From Symbiodinium natans (lineage: Eukaryota > Sar > Dinophyceae > Suessiales > Symbiodiniaceae): a stretch of DNA of 64,000 bases. The notes under the pieces were generated by a model, which was not told the origin of the DNA, made no database searches, and saw only the letters and a program-made list of their open reading frames with translations. The position numbers and the translations under genes are program-made. Position 1 is the first letter of the stretch; each line of letters begins with the position of its first letter. This document shows positions 1 to 10,940 of this stretch, piece by piece. The DNA lies in the NCBI GenBank assembly GCA_905221605.1, contig CAJNDS010002110.1, forward strand, positions 168,501 through 232,500, in the 5' to 3' direction.

Positions 1-37
1 ACCCTAAACCCTAAACCCTAAACCCTAAACCCTAAAT
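1..37 (-). repeat. CCCTAAA tract at window edge
   Basis: Five CCCTAAA units run from the first base. C-rich repeats on the plus strand at a left end are what a left chromosome end would show. However, the tract is short and identical tracts occur throughout the next 49 kb, so this may be just another interstitial tract cut by the window. Confidence 0.8.
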
Positions 38-150
38 GAAAAAAGGGTAGCAGTTATGGCCTCCTGATTTCCTGCAATTGCTTGCACGGCGAGTGTCAGG
101 ATGGCGGGTGTCCGTCGCCGGCCCAGAGCCATGGTAGTTTCAGGGCGGGG
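30..150. other. Possible exon, strand uncertain
   Basis: GC-rich spacer between a CCCTAAA tract and a TTTAGGG tract. The minus strand is open in one frame and includes ALGRRRTPAILTLAVQAIAG. There is no recognisable domain. It is a candidate exon only because it resembles the proven coding spacers elsewhere in the domain. Confidence 0.25.
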
Positions 151-237
151 TTTGGGGTTTACGGGTCAGGGGTTTAGGGTTTAGGGTTTAGGGCTAGGGT
201 TTAGGGTTTAGGGTTCAGGGCTAAGGGCTTGGGCTTA

Positions 238-345
238 GCCGCAGCTACCTAGGCCTCATCCGGGCATGGAGCTGGAAGTTGCAAGCTGCGCACAAGCAGC
301 TGCTTTGGCTTGGGCAGCTCTCGTATAATCTAGTGGATCTCTGCC
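238..345 (+). other. Possible exon
   Basis: Open plus-strand frame reading YLGLIRAWSWKLQAAHKQ and then LLWLGQLSYNLVDLCQQ. It is bounded on the left by a TTTAGGG tract and on the right by AT-rich sequence. No family is recognised; compositional contrast with the flanks is the main support. Confidence 0.3.
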
Positions 346-3003
346 AGCAGACAACTATACGGCATATACGGTATGCTTATCTACACATAAATATGAATCA
401 ATATCTGGTACGTACACATATATATATATATATGTGCGTGTCTACAAGAATAGACACGCAAACTCACGAGTTTCTTTGCTGCTTATTCCTCATTCGCTGC
501 ACGTTTGTGCAACCAGAACATCCGAGGCAAAAAGCTGCGCAAAGCGGATTTGTGGAGTCTGGTTCTTGCATGTTGGGTTTACCGAAACAAAGTAAGTGTA
601 GGGTGTAGGGCTTTAGGCTTAGGGTTTAGGGTCCAGAGTTTAGAGTCATTAGGGTTTAGGGTCTAAGAGTCTGGTTCCGGGTTCGTGCATGTTGGGTTTA
701 CCGAAGGAGAGGAGCCGGTAGTGTAAGTTTAGGGTTTAGGGCTTTAGGCATTAGGGTTTAGGGTCTAGAGTTTAGGGCTATTAGGGTTTAGGGTCTAGGG
801 CGTAATTGTGATTCAGCCCTTTAGAACAGGTTGACATACCTTTTCCTGAGACGATATCTGTCACCCCTGGGTTAGAAACACAATCGGTCCAGGTGGCAAC
901 TGCTGGGTTTAGGAACCCTAAACCCTAAACCCTAAACCCTAAACCCTAAAGTTTTTTTGGCCCTGGTGCTGCTTTAGGGTTTTGGGTTGCACTTGGGGGC
1001 GCACCCAGGGTGCCAGCAAAAAGCCGGCTGGACGACTGAGGTTTAGGGTTTAGGGTTTAGGGTTTAGGGTTTAGGGTTTAGGGTTTAGGGCTGGGTGTTG
1101 AGGGGCTTCGGGTTTCAGATTCTATACTCCCCTTAGAACCTCAATAAAAACAATCTTCACAATATCCTCTTGGGTTGTATATAAACAAAAGTACAAAATA
1201 ATCACAAGGGGGATATAGGATTCAGCATTGGGGTTTAGGGTTTAATCGCTCACACTCGGACCAGCCAGGCGAGGTACACACTGACTCATGATTCTTGTGA
1301 GTTTAGGGTTTAGGGTTTATGGTTTGATTAGTTTTTCTTGTGATTCAGCATTTGGGTTCCCGCGGTGGTTTCGGAATGGCCCGTATGTTACGTGGGTTCA
1401 AACCTCATGCAAAAGGACTGGTCTCTGGGCTACTTCACGCCAAGAGCCCCTGAACGCAAGAAGCCACTCCAAACCTGAAACCCTAAACCCTAAACCCTAA
1501 ACCCTAAACCCTAAACCCTAAACCCTAAACCCTAAACCCTAAACCCTAACCCCAGAAAGTCGGAATATGGTTTAAGGATGATTTTCAGCTGGGAGTCCCT
1601 CTAGCATGCCTTGTTTGGCTGTGGGGATAAGGATGTTCCTAAACCCTAAACCCTAAACCCTGGACCCTAAACCCTAAACTCTAAACCCTAAACCCATTTT
1701 TGGGAGTCCCACATCCCTGTACCACCCCGGGCGAGCTTCCGATGGTATCCTGCCGTAGGAGCATCTAAGCCACAGTTCCCCTGAACCTAGGGTTTAGGCT
1801 TTAGGGTTTAGGGTTTCGGGTTTAGGGTTTAGGATTTAGGGTTTGCTTAGCCCCTAAAACCCCGTGCAGTGTGAAGTTTTCAGGGGGCCAGGACTGAAAA
1901 ATAAGGTGAAAAGGGTGCTGCTCGGCTTCCTCGCTACCACCTGTGCTTCCCGGAAACCCAAAAACCCAACATCCACAAGCCTCGGAGGGTTTGGGCCTTC
2001 GGGCCGTCTTTAACGGCTTAGGTTAGCTTAAGGCGTAAGCCTAGGAGCCCTTCTCCAGCCTTGCGTCAACCCTCAACCCTAAACTCTAAAACCCTAAACC
2101 CTAGACCCTACAAGGTGCTTCTTCTTTCACGCGCCACCCACCAGGTCGTCGGCGCCCTGCCAGGCAAGCATGGGCTCCGTGTACCTGGGCTGACTCCCAG
2201 AAGGGTTTAGGATTCAGGGTTCAGGGTTTAGGGTTTAGGGTTTAGGGTTTAGGGTTCGGGGTTCAGGCTTAGGGGTTTAGAGGGTTAGGAGGGTTTATTT
2301 CGGGTTTAGGGTGTTTAGGGTCCAAAGTACAATGGTCAAAGGCTTTCCTAGACCTCTCGCAGGGCTTCCCTTGAGTTCCAAATACAAAACTAAGACATTT
2401 TGTCTGACAAGGAGACTCTATGGGGGTTTACGACATTGGGGTAACCCTTTTTGGGGTCGTGAATTTTTAAGGGGATCCTACCGTGTGGGGGGGGGGGGGC
2501 CTATTTTCGGGGTCCCCAAACCCTAAACCCTAAACCCACATCCTGCATTTTTTGCGGAACAAATGGCTGCAAACGCAAGAAGCAGCTCAACGAAACCTTG
2601 CAAAGACCATGCCCGGCTCTGTTTCCATCTCGGTCCAATTATCTGCCTTGACTTTTTTTCATGTTTTTTTTTGTTGTTTTTTTTTTTTTTTAGGGGGGGT
2701 TGGGGTTTAGGGTTGAGGGTTGAGGGCAATAAGTAGGGCAACTATGGATCTCACCTTACCTAGGGCACTTAGGGCACTTATTATCATGAAATTATCACCC
2801 TACTTCTAAGTACCCATGGCCTTCAAGTAAGGCCTAAACCCTGAACCCTAAACCCCAAACCCTAAACCCTGAACCCTGAACCCTAAACCCTAGACCCATG
2901 AACCCCCAAGTGTAAGCTTAGGGTTTGAGGGTTTGGGGTGTGCGCGCGCGCCGCCCTGGAAAAGTGGGAGGTGGTCCACTGATTTGGTTTCGCCTAAGAA
3001 GAG

Positions 3004-3079
3004 TTAGGGTTTAGGGTTTAGGGTTTAGGGTTTAGGGTTTAGGGTTTAGGGTTTAGGGTTTAGGGTTTAGGGTTTAGGG
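3004..3079 (+). repeat. TTTAGGG tract, about 10 units
   Basis: Uninterrupted TTTAGGG array on the plus strand, one of the cleaner interstitial telomere tracts. Confidence 0.95.
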
Positions 3080-3102
3080 AACCCAACCCTTCCCAAAAAG
3101 CA

Positions 3103-3206
3103 GGGTAAACTGGCAATCCGGCTCCATGGCTTCCGCCGGGGGTCCAGTAGGACCCAGGCACAGCGCCAGGCTTCCGATCCAGGAACGTGCGAGTGTGGTT
3201 CCTGGG
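3103..3206 (-). other. Possible exon between telomere tracts
   Basis: The minus strand is open and reads LPRNHTRTFLDRKPGAVPGS followed by YWTPGGSHGAGLPVY. It lies between a TTTAGGG tract and the TTTGGGG array. No domain is recognised, and the partner exons were not identified. Confidence 0.35.
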
Positions 3207-3320
3207 CAGGGTTTGGGGTTTGGGGTTTGGGGTTTGGGGTTTGGGGTTTGGGGTTTGGGGTTTGGGGTTTGGGGTTTGGGGTTTGGGGTTTGGGGTTTAG
3301 GGTTTAGGGTTTAGGGTTTA
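3207..3320 (+). repeat. Variant telomere array TTTGGGG passing into TTTAGGG
   Basis: About twelve TTTGGGG heptamers run directly into four TTTAGGG units. The array is homogeneous, so it arose by expansion of one variant unit rather than scattered mutation. The long GFGVWGL-type ORF over it is an artefact of the 7-bp period. Confidence 0.95.
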
Positions 3321-3614
3321 GGCTGGGCAGGGTTTCGGGCCTCTTCTTTACAAGGGCTTCCTTCAGCGCATGCCGCCTAAAAAGGATACCGCACAAATTA
3401 ACCCCCCCCTCCCCTCCCCTCCCCTCATGTACGGGGGATAGAAAGCTGAAGGGGTTTTTGTGTGTATACTTACTGGTTTTGCGGGAACGAACGTCGTGGG
3501 GTCAGATCTCGAAATAGTGGTCTTGGGGCTTAGGGCTTGTAAAACAGCTCCTTGTATTTAGGGTTGCCCCGAAATGGCCATAACATAGAGATGGCCTATC
3601 CCAAGCCTTAAGTT

Positions 3615-3704
3615 CTCCTGCGCAAGAACACAATTCCTGCAAGTTCGTCAGTCGGCCGGGGAAGCTGAAAACCTAAAGCGCTTCATGGGCCAAAACGCCT
3701 CTTC
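3615..3704 (+). other. Possible exon
   Basis: Plus-strand open frame including FLQVRQSAGEAENLKRFMGQ, ending at a CCCTAAA tract. Charged, helix-like composition; no family recognised. Confidence 0.35.
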
Positions 3705-4309
3705 TAGCCCTAAACCCTAAACCCTGAACCCTAAACCCCCTTTTAATTGTTGGGCGCGGCACGGCCAGTGCTTGGGGTCCATGGCCCCATCCTAGGAAGG
3801 GTTGATGCTCAGTTTGCAGGCGCAAGTCTATAGGGGAGCTCGGCAAGCGATGTGGCTGCCCTCATGAAGCCCTAAACCCTAAACCCTAAACCCTAAACCC
3901 TCAACCCTCAACCCTAAACCCTAAACCCTAAACCCTACATCTGGATGCATGAAAGGCAATTTGCCCCTAGGCTGTGGCCTGGACCCACATTAGAAATTTG
4001 CCAACCCCTGCACCTTTTAAGACGACACTTATGATTAAAGTAGGGGTTTCGGCTCATTGGGGTTTAGGGTTTGGGGTTTGGGGTTTAGGGTTTAGGGTTT
4101 GGGGTTTAGGGTTTGGGGTTTGGGGTTTCTGATTTGGGGTTTAGGGTTAACATGTCCGTCTCCCGATCCATTGGTATACCGGCCTTCATCATTAGACTCG
4201 GGCTTCGGGGGGTTTTTGATAGTACAACTATATAGGGTTTAGGAGGGTGCGGGGGGTTATGATAGTACATTTGTATAGGGACCATAAGGGAAGACTATTC
4301 GCAGTTCTT

Positions 4310-4437
4310 CCGTCCCCATTGTGTCCGTACCTATCTGCAAGCATTCGCGCTCGCAAGAAGAGTGGAGCACGACTGCAGGCGAAAGGAGCTTCACAGTGCA
4401 GAAGGTTCTTGGTAAAGCCCCATATGCCCCTCCTGTA
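4310..4437 (+). other. Possible exon
   Basis: GC-balanced spacer with an open plus-strand frame including SRSQEEWSTTAGERSFTVQK and VLGKAPYAPPVA. A second plus frame is also open, so the frame is uncertain. Confidence 0.3.
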
Positions 4438-4514
4438 GCCTTAAACCCTAATTAAACACTAAACCTTGAACCCGAAACCCTAAACCCTAAACCCCAAACC
4501 CGAAACCCTAAACC

Positions 4515-4590
4515 CATGCCCGGCTGCCGCGTGGGTGCGGAGTGGGGTGTTGACTTCGGCAAGGAGCGCAGCACCCTGGACAAGTGTGAG
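4515..4590 (+). other. Possible exon
   Basis: Short plus-strand frame reading CRVGAEWGVDFGKERSTLDK, sandwiched between a CCCTAAA and a TTTAGGG tract. No family recognised. Confidence 0.3.
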
Positions 4591-4984
4591 GGTTAGCGGG
4601 GTGCCTCACCGTGGGTTTAGGGTTTAGGGTTTAGGGTTTAGGGTTTAGGGTTTAGGGTTTAGGGTTTAGGGTTTAGGGCTAGCTACGTTTGGGGTGAATC
4701 ACCATGGCACCAAGACGCTATAGACATCTTTTAGGTACGGCTCCTTACGTCTTTTAATAGCCAAGAACTGAGAGAAAGTTAACTTTATCTCAGGGTAGTT
4801 GCATGGTCCCTTAGAATTGGGCCCTGAGAAGGGTGCCCCTAAAATACCCCATACAGATTAAGGGCCCATACTAAGGCCCAATGAAACCTCAGGCTTTAGT
4901 GAGCTCCTCTCACCATTGCCTATGAGAGCAACTCTTGGCTGAGTAAGAGAATTCACTTCCAGACGCCAGCATTGTGAACACCCT

Positions 4985-5055
4985 CTCTCCCTTCATCTAG
5001 ACCCGAGCGTAACCTCGGAACAAAAACAAGGGGTGCCCTTTTTGCTTATAAGGGA
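4985..5055. mobile_element. Partial family-A palindromic element
   Basis: Carries the left-end pattern CTAGACCCGAGCGTAACC and the internal GGTGCCCTTTTTG seen in fuller copies near 34.05, 40.65, 45.95 and 46.97 kb. The right half is replaced by a CCCTAAA tract. Confidence 0.5.
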
Positions 5056-5865
5056 ACCCTAAACCCTAAAACCCTAAAACCCTGAAACCCTAAACCCTGA
5101 ACCCTGAACCCTAATAAGCCGTAAAGTGGGGCCCGCCCTGGATCCTAGAATTCCTAACCCTAAACCCTATAAACCCTAAACCCTGAAGACCCGCGAAATC
5201 GCGCCGAGGCTCTTCGTGCATTGAGGCTTACGGCCCGGCATTCTAAGAGGCCCTCTACGTTCACATAGGCTTTTGGGTTTAGGGTTCAGGGTTAGGGTGT
5301 TTAGGGTTTCGGGTTTGGGCTTTAGGGTCCCTTGGAATACCTACTGAGTCATGCTTCCCGATTTTTGGCCCCCAACCCGTGACACTTTCACAGCTCAGCT
5401 TACCCAGGTTCCCCCGTAACCTGGGGAGAAAGAAAGGCTTGTTGGCTTTAAGTAGGTTGGTAAGGGGTCCTAAACAAGGGCACTACTGGGCCTCCTAGCA
5501 AAACATGCCTGGCACAGTGATACTCAGCAGAGACGCTGGAATACCTTGTAGGGGATATAGGGTTTCGGGTACGGAATTCCCAAGTTCCCGACTGAGAACT
5601 ACAAGTAGTAAGCTCATAAGGCGGAACCGTACTCCCCCGAAAAAAGCACAGGGAAACCGCTGGTTCCCAAAAATAACATAGGGAGGCTCCCAGTGTCCCA
5701 GGCGCCTAAACCCATTTCCCTAAACCCCAAACCCCAAATCCTAGCCCTAAACCCTAAACCCTAACCCTAAACTCTAAACCCTAAACCCTAAAACCTAAAA
5801 CCTAAACCCTAAACCCTAAACCCTAAACCCTAAACCCCAAACCCCAACCCCCCTAAGACGTGTCC

Positions 5866-5950
5866 GGCGTCCTGCAGGCTGATCACAGCCGCATGGAGGC
5901 AAGCCCCAGGCCATCCATACTTAAGGATGGGAAGCGAGGTCCTGAGGTTT
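5866..5950 (+). other. Possible exon
   Basis: Plus-strand open frame VSGVLQADHSRMEASPRPSI followed by LKDGKRGPE, between CCCTAAA and TTTAGGG tracts. No family recognised. Confidence 0.35.
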
Positions 5951-6030
5951 AGGGTTTAGGGTTTAGGGTTTAGGGTTTAGGGTTTAGGGTTTAGGGTTTA
6001 GGGTTTAGGGTTTAGGGTTTAGGGTTCGGG
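5945..6030 (+). repeat. TTTAGGG tract, about 11 units
   Basis: Clean TTTAGGG array with a few variant units at its right end. Confidence 0.95.
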
Positions 6031-6239
6031 GTTTAGGGTTTATGGCTTAGGGTTTGTTATTCAGGGTTCAGGGTTTAGGGTGCAGGGTTCCAAGCCCAAG
6101 GGATTCTCAGGGTGGCGACACTACAACTACATAGAATGCCGTGTCCAAGCTTTGGAAGAATTTGATAGTAGAAGGGGGGGGTTTCATGTTAGGGGAATCG
6201 GGCCTTTAGGGTTCAGGGTTTAGGGTTTCGGGTTTAGGG

Positions 6240-6306
6240 TTTCCCACAATTCCGGAAGGCCATCCTTGAAACCAAGAAACTCGAAGGCTTTATACAGGGA
6301 GAGTAG
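6240..6306 (+). other. Possible exon
   Basis: Plus frame PQFRKAILETKKLEGFIQGE, lysine/glutamate rich, immediately after a TTTAGGG tract. No family recognised. Confidence 0.3.
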
Positions 6307-7045
6307 GGAGGGTGGGTGTCCGAGCCAGAGCGCCCCCTAAATAAGCCCTTATAAGCCCTAAGCCCTAAGCCCTAAACCCTGAACCCTAAACCCGTTGTTT
6401 GAGTGAGGTGCCCTAAACCCTAAACCCTAAACCCTGAACCCCTACAGCCGTGTTTTGGAGTTTGAGGGTTTTGGATTGCAAGCCTGCATTCCCCAAAAAC
6501 GCTAACATGGAGACGAGGCTCTGATCCTTTGGCCCCACACCCACCTGTGAGGTGCACGTTGAGGCGTACTAAGATTTAAGGGCTTAGGGTTTAGGGTTAA
6601 TTAATCCTAAACCCTAACCCCTAACCCCTAAACCCTAAACCCTAAACCCTAAACCAGGGCCTACTGGCTGAGGGGAAGAGCCCTTTACGAACCTAGGTTT
6701 CTCTCCTTGCGGCTGGGGGCGATGCGAGGGCCGGCACAATAATGCCACGCCCAACCCTAAACCCAAAACCCAAAACCCTAAACCCTTTTGAACCCTAAAC
6801 CCTAAACCCTAAACCCTAAACCCTAAACCCTAAAGCCTAAACCCTAAACGCTTTGCTTACTTGGCTGACTTCTGAACCCCTCCTGAAAGTTTAACGTTTA
6901 GGCTCCTTATTGTAGTTGCTTCAAAAACTAAAAAGTTAAAGTCCTAGGAGCCAGCCAAAAGAAATCCAAGCTTAGTTGCTGAGTTCATAAGCCCCCTATA
7001 AAGTTTACACTTTCAACGTTTTCGGGGTTAAGCCCCCTTTTGTGA

Positions 7046-7184
7046 ACCTGCGCTTTGCAACTGCCTAAGACGGGGAATGCGACCGCGGTCTTCTGGGAAG
7101 CTAAAAACATCATACAGCTTACGCTGCGACTGGGTCAGGATGCTGACAGAAAGCGACGCAGTTTGCAGCTCAGGGTAGAAATTC
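7046..7184 (+). CDS. Exon of unknown protein, left part, split by a palindromic element
   Basis: Plus-strand frame open from an upstream stop. It includes LPKTGNATAVFWEAKNIIQL and RLGQDADRKRRSLQLRVEI. The frame runs into a direct repeat and is then cut by a 107-bp hairpin element. Removing the element and one repeat copy continues the same frame into 7292-7390. No domain is recognised. Probable neighbours on the same strand are the open segments at 7475-7620, 7999-8091 and 8487-8583. Confidence 0.5.
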
Positions 7185-7303
7185 CCAAAGAGCCCAATAT
7201 TGCTTAATTAAGGAATATTCCTTAAATCATATTAAGGGATCCTTAATATGGTCTAAGGTATATTCCATAAGTAAACAATATTGGGCTCTTTGGGTAGAAA
7301 TTC
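7173..7303. mobile_element. Family-C palindromic element with target duplication
   Basis: The terminal inverted repeats are CCAAAGAGCCCAATATTG and its complement, and the interior is itself near-palindromic around GGATCC. It is flanked by direct repeats GGGTAGAAATTC (7173-7184 and 7292-7303), giving a 119-bp period. It has no coding capacity, so it is a MITE-like element. The host reading frame is restored when the element and one repeat are removed. Other copies: 10329-10433, 28780-28938, a decayed copy at 38724-38850 and a half copy near 29090-29160. Confidence 0.85.
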
Positions 7304-7390
7304 TCCCAGCCCGAAGAGGCAGGCGGACAAACCAGAAAGTGTTGACCGACTGCTGGTCCTATAGCACCCAAACCGCTGCCTTTGAGGGTT
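7292..7390 (+). CDS. Exon of unknown protein, right part
   Basis: Continues the frame of 7046-7184 after excision of the family-C element, reading VEILPARRGRRTNQKVLTDC then WSYSTQTAAFEG. It ends at a GGGTTTAGGG junction. Function unknown. Confidence 0.5.
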
Positions 7391-7474
7391 TAGGGCTGTT
7401 GCCCACATCAAGAACGCGTCGGGCTCTGTCTTTGTTGAACTATTGAGGCTTTAGGCAGTTTGAGGGGTTTGTGG

Positions 7475-7620
7475 CTCAGGTCCAGGCAAGAAAGGCAGCC
7501 AAAACCCATGCTTGGAGCGCCCGGGGGAGCGCCAGGGGGGGCGCCAGGGGGCCAGAGGCAGCCACGTGCAAGGCTTTTAAAGGGTGGGTACGGCCTATGA
7601 AGGCCAGGTGCGAATTTAGG
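7475..7620 (+). other. Possible exon, basic Ala/Arg/Gly-rich
   Basis: Plus-strand frame reading AQVQARKAAKTHAWSARGSA then RGPEAATCKAFKGWVRPMKA, ending in a TTTAGGG tract. Low complexity, so only moderate support. May belong with the exons at 7.05-8.58 kb. Confidence 0.35.
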
Positions 7621-7998
7621 GTTTCGGGTTTAGGGTTTAGGGGCCTCTTGAAGGGTAAGGTTAAGGGTTTATGTTCCGGGTTTGCCGTTTACGTTGTTTC
7701 GGGTTGAGGGTCTAATTTAGAGTTGTTGTTTCTCTTGCAACAGGAGTACCCTAAACCCTAAACCCTAAACCCTAAACCCTAAACCCTACACCTTTATTTG
7801 GGGTTCAGGGTCTCAATTGTGGCTTGTGAAAGCTCAGTGCCGCCCCCCACACCCCCTGGGTGTGAGGGGCGCCATTTCCGCATTGTACTTACTGCCGCTG
7901 CGCGGCGAGACGCCCTAAACCCTAAACCCTAAATCCTAAACCCTAAACCCTAAAACCTAAACCCTAAACCCTAAGCCGCCTTCTTCCCGCTCTTGCAG

Positions 7999-8091
7999 TA
8001 GCCAAGCCTCAGTTCGAGGGCCCGAAGCGACGGGGCGAAGAGGCTCTTCTGGAGGGGAAAGTTCTACCAGATTCTTGGGTTTCGACGCAAG
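7999..8091 (+). CDS. Exon of unknown protein with good acceptor site
   Basis: Preceded by a pyrimidine-rich CTCTTGCAG acceptor. The frame reads VAKPQFEGPKRRGEEALLEG followed by KVLPDSWVSTQ and ends AAG|GGTTTAGGG, i.e. a telomere tract begins where the exon stops. No domain recognised. Confidence 0.45.
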
Positions 8092-8486
8092 GGTTTAGGG
8101 TTTAGGGTTTAGGGTTTAGGGCTTGGGGGTTGGGGTTTAGGGTTTGAGGTTTCGGGTTCGGGGTTTCTTGGAGTCAGGGTTTACAAGGCTTTCAAGGTGC
8201 AGCCTGAAGGCTTTCTCAAGGTGCAGCCCTGCACGGAGTGAGAAGTAAAAAGGGCTCATCTTGCAGGGCCCCCTTAGTAACCAAGTATAAGTGTTTAGGG
8301 TCTAGGGTTTAGGGTTTGGGGACTAGCAGTGTAGTTCTAACCCACTCATAAGCCCCTTAAGTACCTAAAAGAGCTATGGGTGATAATCGCAGCTACTATT
8401 GGGTTGCTAGGCACGCTGAACCTCCAAGCCTAAACCCTAAACCCTAAACCCTAAACCCTAAACCCTAAACCCTAGATGGGTGTATG

Positions 8487-8583
8487 AACCTCTTGCAAGC
8501 CAGCAGCTGCAGTGTGTCGAACGGAGGCAGGCTTGCTGAAACGGCCTGTTTGGGAGATGTTGGGCTGTTCTACAGGATTACAA
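8487..8583 (+). CDS. Possible exon of the same unknown protein
   Basis: Plus frame NLLQASSCSVSNGGRLAETA followed by CLGDVGLFYRITR, flanked by CCCTAAA on the left and TTTAGGG on the right. Likely part of the 7-8.6 kb plus-strand gene by position only. Confidence 0.4.
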
Positions 8584-8959
8584 GGTTTAGGGTTTAGGGT
8601 TTAGGGTTTAGGGTTTAGGGTGCTGATGGTGGCTTTTGGTGAGTTCTTTTTTTTGAAGGGTTCCTTTGACATCTTCGTGCGTGTACATCTGGGTGTCCTT
8701 TTTGGGGATGTTCATAATCAAAACATACTACGCATGTTCGCATAGTGAGTCCCTTCTCGCAATTCTGGGTTTTTGCAGGCTCCTGTGACCATATGGAGAC
8801 TTTTTGCTTAGAGATTTTAAAGAGCTGCTTGGGTATGTACACAATCAGATTATATATAAATACATATATATATATATATATGTCTGATTATTATTACTAT
8901 GATTGTGATTATGATTATTACTAGCATTGTTATTATTCTTAGAAATATTATTATGTAGA

Positions 8960-9480
8960 TTTACGGCATGATGTCTTCTGTGACATCAAGCGAGCATCAT
9001 GAACTTCAAAATGGGCCGCAAGGTGAGCATCATGAGCATCAGATGCTCTCAGCTGCTCAAACTTCGCCCGAGCACGGGCCCACCATGAAAGCACGCGAAC
9101 ATCATGAGCATCAGCTGCTCAGGCCTTGCCCGAGCACGGACGGGTTTAGGGTTTAGGGTTTAGGGCTGCTCAGGCATTGGCCGACCAACAAAGCAAGCAG
9201 CATCAGCTGCTCAGGCGCTGCCCGATAATCAGCGTCTGTCGATCAGGCGCTGCCCGAACACGGGCCATCACGCCGGCGAGCACCATGAGCATCATCAGCA
9301 CAAACTGCTCAGGCGCTGCCCCAGCCCGGGCCGCAAAGCAAGCATCATGAGCATCAGCTGCTCAGGCTTGGCGAGAGCCCACAAACGAGTAAGCATCATC
9401 TCCCCAGCACCACCAGGCGAGCATCATCTGCATCAGCTGCTCAGGCGCTGTTCAGGCTTGCCCGAGTACGGGCCATCAAG
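8960..9480. repeat. Decayed tandem repeat rich in CATCATGAGCATCAGCTGCT
   Basis: About eight imperfect units of roughly 50-70 bp share CATCATGAGCATCAG, CTGCTCAGGC and CCCGAGCACGGGCC. The ORF over it (8968-9156) is probably repeat-driven. One TTTAGGG tract interrupts it near 9143. Confidence 0.8.
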
Positions 9481-9983
9481 CCCACCCTACCATAACCAAC
9501 CCTAAACCCTAAAGCCCTAAAGCCCTAAAGCCATATAACCCTGGATCCCAAACCCTGCACCTCCAGGCGGCGGCTAAAGTTCCGCGCCAGGGACCTGGTT
9601 TCCAAGGGAACTAGATATCCGCTGTTGTTTTTGGGGTATTTAGGGGTCTAGGGCTTCGAGCTTAGGGCTAGGGGCTTGGGGTTGTTCCTGCTATTTTCTT
9701 AAGAACCCGTTTTTGCCAGTTTTTGCTTGTCTAGGGTTTAGGGTTAAGGGGTTTAGGGGTTTAGGGTTTAGGGCTAGGGTTTAGGGGGTAGGGTCATGGG
9801 GCTCAGGGTGTTTTAGGGTTTGATTTAGGAGTTGTGCCCGGACATCCCAGTAGACTCGATCGAGCAGAGGACGGCCTCTTGTCACAGCTGTGCACCTGGC
9901 CCTAAACCCTAAACCCTAAACCCCAACGCAACTTGTTGCAGTCCGATACCTGGCAACCTGAGATCCCAAATGCTCCCCGAACT

Positions 9984-10262
9984 TACCGTTTAAGGGTAGT
10001 TACATGTGCCCTTGATGTTACCTCCTTTAAAAGGGTGCTGAAGTATGGGCCCATGGGTTGTATAGGGTATATAAGGGGCATATAGGCGGTCCGCTTTCAA
10101 GGGCCCATACGAAGGGAGCATGTAGCCACCCAAAAATACCGGGGAACAACGCACTTCTGAACTACGGTTTCGGGCTTGGAGGTTAAACTTAATCCCTGTT
10201 CTCCAGGAAGAAAAAGGACAGCCCATAACCCAAAAATTAAAAAGGATCCCTAACACTGATTT
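9984..10262. mobile_element. Palindromic element, family N
   Basis: Contains GGGTAGTTACATGTGCCCTT on the left and, around the middle, inverted TATGGGCCC/GGGCCCATA arms. A relative lies at about 4740-4880, sharing GGGTAGTTGCATGGTCCCTT and GGGCCCATA. Non-coding. Confidence 0.5.
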
Positions 10263-10328
10263 AGGTTAGGTTCGCACCAAGCAGCACATCGTCCTCGAAG
10301 ATAGTCGCGCATGGCCACCTCGAAACTA

Positions 10329-10433
10329 CCCAAAGAGCCCAATATTGCTTAAGCAATATACCTTAAACCAAATTAAGGATCCCTATATGATTTAAGGAAG
10401 ATTCCTTAATTAAGCAATCTTGGGCTCTTTGGG
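10329..10433. mobile_element. Family-C palindromic element
   Basis: Near-perfect hairpin with ends CCCAAAGAGCCCAATATTGC and its complement (one mismatch). The interior is AT-rich and centred on GGATCC, as in the 7.18-kb copy. Flanked by possibly coding sequence on the left; no long target duplication is evident. Confidence 0.8.
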
Positions 10434-10864
10434 TAAATGGAGCAGAAATCTTACACCCTAAATCCTCCACCCTCTGGGTCAAGGCGAGCCTAAGCCCCTA
10501 AACCGAAAACCCTAAACCCTAAACCCCAAACCCTAAGCCCTAAATCACGGTTGGACCGAAAGCCCTAAATCAGGGTTGGGGGGGTGGGGTGGGCGATATG
10601 CAAGGCGACTGACATGTCTTCGCCGTGAGCATTGACAGTTTGGGCAGGAAGGAGACGTAGGGTTTAGGGTATAGGGCATATCAAGGGGCACCTATGTAAC
10701 CCTGCACTTAGGAGGGTAGCAAACAAAAAGCTTTTAGCTGCCTGCTTAAGAAACCCAATAAACCCAAAAGGCTACGGATCTAAAGTTTATTGTCTGATTC
10801 AGAAGCCCAATAAACCCAAAAGGCTACGGATCCAAAGTTACAGAAAAAAAACACCACAGAGAAA

Positions 10865-10940
10865 AGAAGGGGGGATGCTGTCTTCGGGGTGTCCCGGCTG
10901 GCCTCTTCGCTAGGATGGCCTCATAGATGCGCCTCGTGGG
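10865..10940 (-). other. Possible exon
   Basis: Minus frame TRRIYEAILAKRPAGTPRRQ, ending at a TTTAGGG tract. The plus strand is less open. No family recognised. Confidence 0.3.

Noticed and set aside
1-37. True chromosome end at the left edge
   Set aside because: Only five CCCTAAA units, and equal or longer tracts in both orientations occur throughout the next 49 kb. An end cannot be claimed from this window.
3126-3314. ORF with GFGVWGL repeats
   Set aside because: Produced by the TTTGGGG array; the real candidate exon here is on minus at 3103-3206.
8960-9480. CRISPR-like array
   Set aside because: Repeats are diverged, spacing is irregular and the genome is eukaryotic.
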